NCBI GenBank assembly: GCA_029248265.1
Contig: JAQWJQ010000298.1
Coordinates: forward strand, 1-53,823
Source of the DNA: Planctomycetota bacterium
GTDB taxonomy: Bacteria; Planctomycetota; UBA1135; GCA-002686595
Direction: 5' to 3'
Length of the DNA stretch: 53,823 nucleotides
Part shown: positions 15,983-25,003 of the stretch, one piece after another
Layout: every line of letters begins with the position of its first letter
How positions within the stretch are numbered: the stretch's first letter is position 1
The notes under the pieces: generated by a model
Told to the model about the DNA's origin: nothing
The model's database searches: none
Seen by the model: only the letters and a program-made list of their open reading frames with translations
Translations under genes and position numbers: made by a program

Positions 15983-18580
15983 TCAGTCCTCCTCCGGGGC
16001 CTCGGGGTCGCTCGCGCTGTCGTCCTCGGGCGTCGCGCCCGCCTCCGGCTCAGCGGCGGGGGCGATGCCTCCCTCCGTCTCCCCGTCCTCGGACGCTTCA
16101 CCCTCCTCATCGGCAAACCGCTCGAGGTCGGCGCTGGAGATGATCTCCACCGAGACGAGGCTGTCGCCGTCCTTCAGGTTCACCAGTCGCACCCCTTGGG
16201 TGTTGCGGCCCACCGTGTAGATGTCCGCGATGGACGTCCGCACGATCATGCCGCTCTCGGTGATGAACATGGCTTCGTCCTCCTCGCGGCAGAACTTCGC
16301 GGTGATCACCTTGCCGTTCCGCTCCGTGGTCCGGATGTCGATCACACCCTGGCCTCCGCGCCCCTTGATGGGGTAGTCGGAGAGCGGCGTGCGCTTGCCG
16401 TACCCGTTGACCGAGGCCGTGAGCAGGAACGCGTCGGGCTCCGCCACGACCATGCCAACGACCTGGTCGTCGGCCAGGAGCTTGGCACCCTTGACCCCCC
16501 GTGACGAGCGGCCCGTAGCGCGGACGCCGGATTCGTCGAAGCGAATCGCGCGACCACACGCCATCGAAAGCATGACGGTGTCGCCGGGGCTCGCCAGGCG
16601 AACCGACACGACCTCGTCGTCCTCGTCCACGAGGATGGCCCGAATGCCGCCCTTCTTGGGGCGCGAGTAGGCCTCAAGCTTCGTCTTCTTCACCACCCCC
16701 TTGCGGGTCGCGAAGACGATGAAGCGCTCCTCGTCGAACTCCGGAACGCGGAGGATCGTGTGAATCTCCTCGCCCTCACGGAGCTTGAGCAGGTTCGTGA
16801 TCGCGCGCCCTTTCGAGCTCCGGCCCGCCTCGGGGACCTGGAAGCCCTTCTTCCAGAAGACCTGGCCGTAGTTCGAGAAGAACAGCAGGTAGTCATGCGT
16901 CGAGGTCACGAAGAGGGACTTGAGGACGTCGCCCTCCTTGGCCTCAGAGCCACGGATCCCGCGGCCACCGCGGGCCTGAGTGCGGTACGTGTCCAGCGGC
17001 GTCCGCTTGACGTAACCGTCCCGGGAGAAGGTGACCACCGTGAGGTCCTCGGTGATGAGGTCCGCGATGTCGACACTCCCGTCCACCTCCTCGAGGCTGA
17101 TCTGGGTGCGGCGCTCGTCGCCGTACTTCTCGACGACCTCGATCAGGTCCTCGCGGATCATCTCGGTCACGCGCTCGGCGCGCTCGAGGATGTCCTTGAG
17201 GTCGGCGATCCGGGCCATCAACTCCGCGTGCTCGGCCTCGAGCTTGTCCCGCTCGAGCCCGGTCAGGGAGCCGAGGCGCAGGTCGACGATGGCCTGGCTC
17301 TGACGGTCCGAGAGGCTGAACTCCGCGGCCAGGGCCTTCTTCGCCGTGTCGCGATCGGCCGACCCACGGATGATCTCGATCACCCGGTCAATGTTGTCGA
17401 CGGCGATCCGCAGGCCGTCGACGATGTGCTTGCGCTCCTCGGCCTTGCGCAGGAGGTACTTCGTCCGGCGCCGGAGGACTTCGCGGCGGTGCACCAGCCA
17501 GGCGTTCATCAGCTCGCGCAGCGAGAGCGTGCGCGGCTGGCGGCGGTCGATGGCCAGGTTGATGATCGAGTACGTGCTCTGGAGCGGCGTGAACTTCCAC
17601 AGCAGGTTGAGGACCACATGGGGGTCCTCGCCCTTCTTGATCTTCACCACCAGCCGCATGCCGTCGCGGCTGGAGTAGTCCGTCACGTCGGAAATGCCGG
17701 TGATCCGGCCGTCCTTCACGACCTGGACGATCTTCGCGATGATCCCGGAGTCCTGCCCGCCCTTCTTGGTCTGGTAGGGGATCTCTGTGAAGACGATCTC
17801 CTCGCGGTTCTTCTCCTCCTCGATGTGGTACTTCGCCCGTACGCGGACGAGCCCGCGGCCCGTGCGGTAGGCCTGGACGATCCCGCTGCGGCCCATGATG
17901 GTGCCGCCCGTGGGGAAGTCCGGTCCGGGGACGAGGCTGAAGAGCTCCTCCTCCGGCAGCTCCGGGTCATCGAGCAGCGCGATCAGGCCAGCGCCGATCT
18001 CACGCAGGTTGTGCGGCGGGAGGCTGGTGGCCATGCCGACGGCGATGCCGTCGGAGCCGTTGCAGAGCAGGTTCGGGAAGCGCGAGGGCAGCACCGTCGG
18101 CTGCATGCGCGTCTCGTCGTAGTTGGGCTCGAGGTCGACGGTCTCCTTGTCCAGATCGGACAGGACCTCCATCGTGATCCCCGCCATGCGCGCCTCGGTG
18201 TAACGCATGGCCGCCGGCGGGTCCGCATCGATGGAGCCGAAGTTCCCCTGGCCGTCCACGAGGGGATAGCGCAATGAGAAGTCCTGGGCCATGCGGACCA
18301 GGGTCGGATAGATCACCGACTCGCCGTGCGGGTGGTAGTTACCGGACGTGTCGCCCGCGACCTTGGCGCACTTCCTGTACTTGGCCCGGGGGCTCAAGTT
18401 CAGATCGTTCATCGCGACGAGGATGCGTCGCTGCGAAGGCTTGAGGCCGTCGCGAACATCAGGGAGCGCGCGCGAGTGGATGACCGAAAGGGCGTACGTG
18501 AGGTACGACTCTTTCATCTCGCGCTCGATGGAGCGCTTGGTCGTATTGCCCCCGAACTGGGGTGCTTCCGTGTCGGTCAT
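15983..18580 (-). CDS. gyrA: DNA gyrase subunit A
   Basis: 865 residues, full length. It cuts and rejoins DNA and, with GyrB, introduces negative supercoils. The N-terminal breakage-reunion domain holds the catalytic tyrosine Y127 ([10 protein letters not shown]) and the segment [13 protein letters not shown]. The C-terminal beta-pinwheel carries the GyrA box QARGGRG (about 545), which marks a true gyrase rather than topoisomerase IV. In the quinolone-resistance region the residue matching E. coli S83 is Ser (S88), but the residue matching D87 is Pro (P92). The C-terminus ends in a long acidic tail rich in Glu, Asp, Ala and Pro, a variable region in the family. gyrB is not adjacent. The downstream YqeY gene is coupled by one base. 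Confidence 0.97.
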   Translation of the reverse strand: MTDTEAPQFGGNTTKRSIEREMKESYLTYALSVIHSRALPDVRDGLKPSQRRILVAMNDLNLSPRAKYRKCAKVAGDTSGNYHPHGESVIYPTLVRMAQDFSLRYPLVDGQGNFGSIDADPPAAMRYTEARMAGITMEVLSDLDKETVDLEPNYDETRMQPTVLPSRFPNLLCNGSDGIAVGMATSLPPHNLREIGAGLIALLDDPELPEEELFSLVPGPDFPTGGTIMGRSGIVQAYRTGRGLVRVRAKYHIEEEKNREEIVFTEIPYQTKKGGQDSGIIAKIVQVVKDGRITGISDVTDYSSRDGMRLVVKIKKGEDPHVVLNLLWKFTPLQSTYSIINLAIDRRQPRTLSLRELMNAWLVHRREVLRRRTKYLLRKAEERKHIVDGLRIAVDNIDRVIEIIRGSADRDTAKKALAAEFSLSDRQSQAIVDLRLGSLTGLERDKLEAEHAELMARIADLKDILERAERVTEMIREDLIEVVEKYGDERRTQISLEEVDGSVDIADLITEDLTVVTFSRDGYVKRTPLDTYRTQARGGRGIRGSEAKEGDVLKSLFVTSTHDYLLFFSNYGQVFWKKGFQVPEAGRSSKGRAITNLLKLREGEEIHTILRVPEFDEERFIVFATRKGVVKKTKLEAYSRPKKGGIRAILVDEDDEVVSVRLASPGDTVMLSMACGRAIRFDESGVRATGRSSRGVKGAKLLADDQVVGMVVAEPDAFLLTASVNGYGKRTPLSDYPIKGRGGQGVIDIRTTERNGKVITAKFCREEDEAMFITESGMIVRTSIADIYTVGRNTQGVRLVNLKDGDSLVSVEIISSADLERFADEEGEASEDGETEGGIAPAAEPEAGATPEDDSASDPEAPEED

Positions 18581-18641
18581 TGGTGGTCCCGGGAGAGTGT
18601 CTCCCCGGCCCCTTCGGGCGCGGCGGAGAATGCGGGCTTGC

Positions 18642-18679
18642 GGACCCCATCAGCGGGGTCCAGCGGGGCATCTATTATC
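18642..18679 (-). promoter_or_regulatory. Possible gyrA promoter and leader hairpin
   Basis: In the 253-base gap upstream of gyrA the only AT-rich patch reads GATAAT on the minus strand (18674-18679), a plausible -10 element, though I see no good -35. Just inside the transcript GGACCCC (18642-18648) pairs with GGGGTCC (18655-18661) around six bases. Weak evidence. Confidence 0.25.
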
Positions 18680-18804
18680 GCGGTTCAGGGGAGGCGCGGC
18701 TAGGCTCCAGAGGCCATTCCATGGCCGTTCTGGGCTGATTTAGCCACTGTCAGAGGGCGCCAGAGGACCCCCGCCTACGGCGACCGCGCCCGGCGACCTG
18801 CCCG

Positions 18805-18821
18805 GCCCCCGTCGAGGGGGC
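18805..18821 (-). terminator. Hairpin after the eIF-2B-like gene
   Basis: GCCCCC (18805-18810) and GGGGGC (18816-18821) form a 6-bp all-GC stem with a GTCGA loop, 12 bases beyond the stop of the eIF-2B-like gene. No T-run. Confidence 0.45.
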
Positions 18822-18833
18822 AACCAGGAGGCT

Positions 18834-19865
18834 CTAGAGTGCCCGCAAGGGCGTGTTCTGGAGGTCGCTCGAGAGCATCAACCCCACCTCGGTCGCGACC
18901 CCATCCACCCACTCGAGGCCCACCGTCTCGAAGGGTTGCGCCTCGACCTCGACGTTCCGCGGGGCACTCTCCCAGAGGTGCCAGGCCTCCCCCTCCGCCC
19001 AGTCGGGGAGCGCCACATCGCCGTCCGGCCTCAGCTTGTCCGTGGTCGCCAGGAGCGTCGTCATTACCCCCAGTTCCCGCGCACGCTCGACCAAGGCACT
19101 CGTCCCGACGCGGCCGAGGAAGTCCGTCGCCCCGAGGGCGTCCGTCCCCAGCCAAACACGGTCGGCCCGGCGGACCGCTGCGACAAGGGCCGCGTCATAG
19201 ACGAAGCGGATGGCCATGCCGCTGGCGACCAGTCGCCGGGCCAGCCGCCGACCACCCAGGTCGGGGCCGCCTTCCGAGACGATCACCTCAGGAGCGAGCC
19301 CCCGGGCCTGCACCAGCTCGAGCCCCCTCGCGACGGTCTCGGACCACCCATGCACGAGGAAGACCTCCCCTCGCTCGATGGCCGCAGGGCCCTCGAGGAG
19401 CGCCCGGGCGCAGTCCGCGCGATCAGGCAGCCGGAGGCGGGGGCGCTCGTCGGCGCCCTCCCAACCCGGACCAGCGAGGGTCTCGGCCGTCTCAAGCCAG
19501 AGGGCACACTCGGCCGCGAGGGCCTCCCGCAGCGCCGAATCCCCGTCGTCCGGGACCGCCGCCTCGATCGCCGCGATGGACGCCCGGAAGCGGTCGACCG
19601 GCCCTCTCCAGCCCTGTGACTCCAGGAACTCATCCAGGCCCTGGCGCAGCGCGACTCCGGCACCCGCGTCGACGCATGAGGACCCTACCAGCCACCCATG
19701 GCAGGTGCGCGCGGTGCGCCGGACCAGCTCCGCCGCCGAGGAGGCGCGGTCCTCCGTGAGAGAACTCAGGAGCTCGGAGAGTGGCTCCCCGGTCTCGGCC
19801 TGCGGCACGCCGGCGGAGGCCGGGGTCCATTCGAAGGTCGAGAGGGGCGTGGACTGGTGGCTCAT
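18834..19865 (-). CDS. eIF-2B alpha/beta/delta family protein (sugar-phosphate isomerase-like)
   Basis: 343 residues. The C-terminal half shows the Rossmann-like fold of the eIF-2B family: LAPEVIVSEGGPDLGGRRLARRL, the nucleotide-like strand MAIRFVYDAAL, ADRVWLGTDAL with the conserved Asp, and VGTSALVERARELGV. In bacteria and archaea this family includes methylthioribose-1-phosphate isomerase (MtnA) and ribose-1,5-bisphosphate isomerase. The cysteine-containing catalytic loop of MtnA is not visible, so I do not assign that reaction. The N-terminal half is helical and divergent. The ATG at 19865 is preferred because GAGGAA lies about 9 bases upstream; a TTG at 19880 would add five residues. It is a single-gene unit, divergent from the flavin reductase gene with about 100 bases between them. 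Confidence 0.75.
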   Translation of the reverse strand: MSHQSTPLSTFEWTPASAGVPQAETGEPLSELLSSLTEDRASSAAELVRRTARTCHGWLVGSSCVDAGAGVALRQGLDEFLESQGWRGPVDRFRASIAAIEAAVPDDGDSALREALAAECALWLETAETLAGPGWEGADERPRLRLPDRADCARALLEGPAAIERGEVFLVHGWSETVARGLELVQARGLAPEVIVSEGGPDLGGRRLARRLVASGMAIRFVYDAALVAAVRRADRVWLGTDALGATDFLGRVGTSALVERARELGVMTTLLATTDKLRPDGDVALPDWAEGEAWHLWESAPRNVEVEAQPFETVGLEWVDGVATEVGLMLSSDLQNTPLRAL

Positions 19866-19969
19866 GGTGGTGTTCCTCAATTCTCACCGGAGGCCCCCGG
19901 ACGGGCAAGGTGATTCCCCGCACCACAGAAGAGGGAGCGCGTGGGAGCCGCGTCTGTCAGGATGCGCCC

Positions 19970-20464
19970 ATGTCCACCCAAGATCCCGCCTCGCTAGACG
20001 CCATCGGCCCTGCCCTCGGGCGCGTCTCAAGCGGCCTGTTCATCGTCACCACACGCGACGAGGCGGGCGCCCCGATGGGCTTCCTGGGCTCCTTCGTGCA
20101 GCAGGTCGCCCTCACGCCCCCGACGCTCTGCGTCGCGATCGGCACCGACCGCGAGCACCTGACCCAGGTCCGCAGGGAGCAGCGCTTCGGCATCTCGGTC
20201 CTCGGCGAGGACGACAAGGCGCTGATGAAGCCCTTCTTCAAGGGCCCTGGGGATGGCTCCCCCTTCGACGATGTCGAGCATGCCGCCGCCCCTGGCGGCT
20301 CCCCCATCCTGTCCGGGGCGCTCTCCTGGCTCGAGTGCCGGGTCACCGGTGAGCACGTCGCGGGCGATCACGTGGTCGTCTTCGGCGTCGTCGAGGCCGG
20401 ATGCCTGCAGGGTGCATCACCGCCCCTGACCCACGCTCGTAAGAACGGCCTCCGCTACTCCTGA
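19970..20464 (+). CDS. Flavin reductase-like (FMN-binding split barrel) protein
   Basis: 164-residue cytoplasmic protein. The sequence MSTQDPASLDAIGPALGRVSSGLFIVTT, GAPMGFLGSFVQQVALTPPTLCVAIG and FGISVLGEDD is typical of flavin reductase-domain proteins that bind FMN in a split beta-barrel. Members reduce flavin with NAD(P)H for partner oxygenases, or act as flavoproteins of unknown substrate. A nearby WLECRVTGEHVAGDHVVVFGVVEAG strand pair is the expected C-terminal part. The ATG at 19970 begins the conserved region; longer upstream frame lacks homology-like features. The stop overlaps the convergent M48 protease gene by 10 bases (20455-20464), so the two mRNAs share complementary ends. Confidence 0.85.
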   Translation: MSTQDPASLDAIGPALGRVSSGLFIVTTRDEAGAPMGFLGSFVQQVALTPPTLCVAIGTDREHLTQVRREQRFGISVLGEDDKALMKPFFKGPGDGSPFDDVEHAAAPGGSPILSGALSWLECRVTGEHVAGDHVVVFGVVEAGCLQGASPPLTHARKNGLRYS

Positions 20465-22098
20465 GCGTCGAGCGCCGCCCGAAGCAGCAGCCCCCACGCC
20501 CCCTCCTGCCCCCTCGCCTGCTCCCGCGCCCCTGCCGTGTCCCCCTCGCGGACCTGGCCCAGGGCCTCGGCCAGGGGCCTCACCCCGACCACCTCGCGCA
20601 GCAACGCCAGCTCAGCCAGGGCCCACGCACGGTCCAGGTCCCCCGCCTCCAGCGCGGCCACGAGCCCGCCCCTGACGGCGGCCGCAGTGGCGTCCGGGAG
20701 GCTCCTCGCGGCGAGCACCAGGGGCTCCAACTCCCGCGCTTCTGCGCCATCGAGGCGGCGGAGCGCTGACTGCGCGCCCGCGTACTCACCCCGCGCCAGC
20801 TGGACGACCGCCCGATCGCCAGGGAGGTCTGCCGAGAGCGACCAGCCCTGGAGAGCGAGGCCCAGGAGGGCCACGACAACGCCCGCCGTCCGGAACCGGC
20901 CCAGCCGCTCCTTGAAGTCCGCGCGAAACGCCAGATCCACGAGTGCTCGCTCGAGGAAGGCCACCCGGCGCGCGGTGCTGAAGTGACGCCAGCTTGTCGC
21001 GTCGCGCCCCCGGCCCCCGACTCGCTCGAGGGCGCTGATCAGCGCAGGGAGATCGCCCTGAACCTCGACACTGAACAGATCGGCCTCCAGCTCGAAGCGG
21101 CGCGAGAGCCACCCGAACCCAGCAAACCAGATCAATAGCAGCGCCACCCCTGCCCCACCCTGAAGCCAGAACGCTTCCCCCTCCAAGACCTCGCGGAACA
21201 GCACGTCCCCGGAGAAAGCCACGCCGCACATCCACGCGATGAACGCGCCCACGTGTCGGCACTTTGCGTGGCCAATCTCATGGGCATAGACGGCGCCAAG
21301 CTCGCGCATGTTCAAGAGCGACAGCAGGTGGTCCGTGAAGAGGACGGTCTTCCCGCGCTCACGGAAGCCGACGATCGCGGCGTTGGCCACGAGGTCTCCT
21401 GTCTGCCACTCGAGGAGGCGCGCCGGCTGGAAGTCCGCTCGGCCAGCGACCACGTCCAGCGCGTCACGCCGGGCATCGTCGGGGAACGGGCGGGTGTTCC
21501 ATGACCAGGTGAGCAGTCGGGGCAGCATCATCCCGATCACGCAGACCATGAGCACGGTGAAGGCGAAGGCGGCGAGCCCCACGTACTGCACCTCTGTCCG
21601 GAGCCAGGGGCTCTGGCCGACCAGGAGGCTGAGGCCCACGACGAGCCCGATGGGCGCGCAACAGGCGAGCAGCAAGCGCGCCTGGAAGCTCCGCAGCTGT
21701 CGGCGCATCAGGGGGGTGCCCCCGTGCACCCTGGCGGAAGCGTAAATGACCGACACCTCGAAGAGGAGGAAGGGGGCCAGCGCATAGACCAAGCCCCGGT
21801 CCGGCCACGAGTCGAGGTCCATGGGCTCACCGGTCCACTGCTGGATCGAGCCGAGCCAGTCCGCCCCGAGGACAAGGAGCGAGTAGCTCACCCAGCCCGC
21901 GCCGGACAGGACGCGCTCCAAACGCCGGGCTCGGGCGGCCTGGCCCGCCAGCGAGGCTCGGCGGGCGGCCAGGCCGATCCCGTGGGGCAAGAGGAGCCCG
22001 AAGAGCAGCGCCTCGGGGTGTGGCCCGCTCGCGCCAGCCCCCCCCTGGGCGAGGGTGAGCGCGACCAGCGCGGCGATGACGGAGAGGACGGGGCCCAT
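20455..22098 (-). CDS. Membrane M48-family metalloprotease
   Basis: 547 residues from the ATG at 22098 (GTG at 22137, abutting the rnhC stop, would add 13). The N-terminal part has about six hydrophobic segments (for example VLSVIAALVALTL, LVYALAPFLLFEVSVIY). The zinc motif HEIGH occurs near residue 275 within YAHEIGHAKCRH, and a downstream RRFELEADLFSV supplies the third ligand, as in HtpX, BepA and Ste24-type M48 proteases. The C-terminal 150 residues are helical and contain a repeat-like run of Ala, Arg and Leu, perhaps TPR-like. Likely role: membrane protein quality control or peptide processing. It follows rnhC on the same strand, probably in one transcript. Confidence 0.85.
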   Translation of the reverse strand: MGPVLSVIAALVALTLAQGGAGASGPHPEALLFGLLLPHGIGLAARRASLAGQAARARRLERVLSGAGWVSYSLLVLGADWLGSIQQWTGEPMDLDSWPDRGLVYALAPFLLFEVSVIYASARVHGGTPLMRRQLRSFQARLLLACCAPIGLVVGLSLLVGQSPWLRTEVQYVGLAAFAFTVLMVCVIGMMLPRLLTWSWNTRPFPDDARRDALDVVAGRADFQPARLLEWQTGDLVANAAIVGFRERGKTVLFTDHLLSLLNMRELGAVYAHEIGHAKCRHVGAFIAWMCGVAFSGDVLFREVLEGEAFWLQGGAGVALLLIWFAGFGWLSRRFELEADLFSVEVQGDLPALISALERVGGRGRDATSWRHFSTARRVAFLERALVDLAFRADFKERLGRFRTAGVVVALLGLALQGWSLSADLPGDRAVVQLARGEYAGAQSALRRLDGAEARELEPLVLAARSLPDATAAAVRGGLVAALEAGDLDRAWALAELALLREVVGVRPLAEALGQVREGDTAGAREQARGQEGAWGLLLRAALDAQE

Positions 22099-22137
22099 GG
22101 ATCTCGAAATGTAGGCGCACCGCGCCCGGCCCGGCAC

Positions 22138-23055
22138 CTAGAGACGGTCGAGGATCTTCCCGGTGTTCTTGAAGTGGAGCTTCGCCGCGCCCCGCAGCGC
22201 GTCCTCCCCCTGCTCCTCCACGAGACGCCGACCGACCGCGTCCGTCGGCGCGCCGGCGCCCTTGTGCAGGGGCATCCCGAAATCCTCCGAGAGCTCCGCG
22301 AGCCCGAGCAGGAACTCCTGACGGGCGATGATGCTCGCGGCGGCGACGGCGGCGTGGCGCTCCGCGCGCGGCACCTCGGTGAGGCGGATCTTCAGGGGCT
22401 CCAGGCGCTCGCGGACCAGCCCACGGCGCTCGAATTGATCGACCAGGACATTCTCACCGGGCAGCGCGAGCTTCCCGATCACCTCAGCGTGGAGGTCCGC
22501 GAGCATCGGGTTGAGCGCCGGATAGTCCGGATAGAGGGCGTTGTACTCGTTGGGGTCGACCCGCCGGACAGCGAACTCGACCTCCTCCCTGAGCTTCGCG
22601 CCGAGCTTGAGCGCACGGCTATCAGTCAGCGTCTTGGAGTCCGCCGCGCCCCACTCCTGGAGGCGCGCCAGCATGTCGCCGTCCGCCCGCACGGCCGCCA
22701 CCACCAGCGGGCCGAAGTAGTCCCCCTTGCCCGCCTCGTCGCTGCCCGTCACCGGCGGGTCCAGGTCCAGGGGCGCGTCCACGGGCGCCGACTTGCGGGC
22801 CTTGGGGGCGGACGCGGCCCCGGGATCGAGGTCGGTCCAACGCGCCACAAAGGCGCTGGGGTCCGCGCCCTGGACGACAAACTTCCCCGAGGAGTACAAG
22901 GTCGCCACCACGCCCTCTCCCTTCGCGCGGAACTCCGCGTAAGGCACCGTGCCGTACTCAAAGCTACCTGCAGAGAGCCGCGCCCGCAGGGCGGCGAACT
23001 GTCCCCGGGGGACCTTGGTCACGAACGTGTCTTGGGCCATCGCTTGGAGGACCAT
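22138..23055 (-). CDS. rnhC: Ribonuclease HIII
   Basis: Cuts the RNA strand of RNA-DNA hybrids in the cytoplasm. 305 residues, normal length. The N-terminal TBP-like substrate-binding domain (1-85, with SFEYGTVPYAEFRAKGEGVVATLYSSGKFVVQG split over strands) distinguishes HIII from HII. The catalytic domain begins GSDEAGKGDYFGPLVVAAV, with D106, E107 and the HIII-specific Gly-Lys-Gly-Asp loop, and includes AAADSKTL-like (AADSKTLTDS), AAASIIAR and the C-terminal KLHFKNTGKI, all family marks. Start could be ATG 23055 or ATG 23040. It is divergent from the Rieske gene with only 11 bases between start codons, so each promoter must lie inside or across the other gene. The M48 gene follows directly. 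Confidence 0.95.
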   Translation of the reverse strand: MVLQAMAQDTFVTKVPRGQFAALRARLSAGSFEYGTVPYAEFRAKGEGVVATLYSSGKFVVQGADPSAFVARWTDLDPGAASAPKARKSAPVDAPLDLDPPVTGSDEAGKGDYFGPLVVAAVRADGDMLARLQEWGAADSKTLTDSRALKLGAKLREEVEFAVRRVDPNEYNALYPDYPALNPMLADLHAEVIGKLALPGENVLVDQFERRGLVRERLEPLKIRLTEVPRAERHAAVAAASIIARQEFLLGLAELSEDFGMPLHKGAGAPTDAVGRRLVEEQGEDALRGAAKLHFKNTGKILDRL

Positions 23056-23066
23056 ACGTTGGCGGC

Positions 23067-23432
23067 ATGACCGAGCACGAACCCCGGGTACCCGAAGTCT
23101 TCGCCACCGGTATCGCCGCGGACGACGTCACCGACCGGGCGCCGCGCCTCGTGGAGTCCCCACGCGGCAAGCTCGCCCTCGTGCGGGACGGCGACCAAAT
23201 TGTGGCCATCGACGCCTGGTGCCCCCACCTGGACGGTCCCCTCTGGGAAGGGTCCAGCGCCGGCGGTGAGATCGCCTGCCCCTGGCACCGCTGGCGCTTC
23301 TCCCTGGAGACAGGGCGCTGTACCTGGGCACCGAAAGGAGACGCCGAGGAGGCCGCGGAGACGTCCATCGACGTCTACGCGACCGCCCTGGACGCCGCCG
23401 GGCGGGTCGAGGTGACCCTGGGCCCACGTTGA
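23067..23432 (+). CDS. Stand-alone Rieske [2Fe-2S] protein
   Basis: 121-residue soluble protein. A complete Rieske cluster site is visible: C52 and H54 in CPHLDGPL, and C71 and H74 in CPWHRWRF. The pattern and length resemble the small ferredoxin-type Rieske proteins (NirD-like or dioxygenase ferredoxin components), not the membrane-anchored bc1 subunit. No oxygenase or reductase gene is nearby, so its electron partners are unknown. A hairpin CCGGC (23439-23443) with GCCGG (23450-23454) follows the stop and may aid termination. Confidence 0.9.
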   Translation: MTEHEPRVPEVFATGIAADDVTDRAPRLVESPRGKLALVRDGDQIVAIDAWCPHLDGPLWEGSSAGGEIACPWHRWRFSLETGRCTWAPKGDAEEAAETSIDVYATALDAAGRVEVTLGPR

Positions 23433-23548
23433 TGCCTCCCGGCAAGCTCGCCGGCCACTACACTCTTGCCCGAGAGCGGGCGGCGTGGGTCGTCGCCTGA
23501 TCGTCCCCTCCCCATCTAACGGCGCGGCCAGCGCCTAGGTCACTCCCC

Positions 23549-24913
<1,365 letters not shown>

Positions 24914-24970
24914 GGCCTCAGGCTCTTCGATCTGGACCGGGCCTCATCGGGCCGGAACAGGAGCTCGCCT

Positions 24971-25003
24971 GACGGGCGCGACCGCTCAGCGGTCGCGCCC
25001 GTC
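24971..25003. terminator. 15-bp perfect hairpin between convergent genes
   Basis: GACGGGCGCGACCGC (24971-24985) and GCGGTCGCGCCCGTC (24989-25003) pair perfectly around a 3-base loop, TCA. On the minus strand that loop is the TGA stop (24986-24988) of the sulfatase-fold gene, so its last five codons encode one arm. It can work for both this gene and cbs. Confidence 0.75.
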
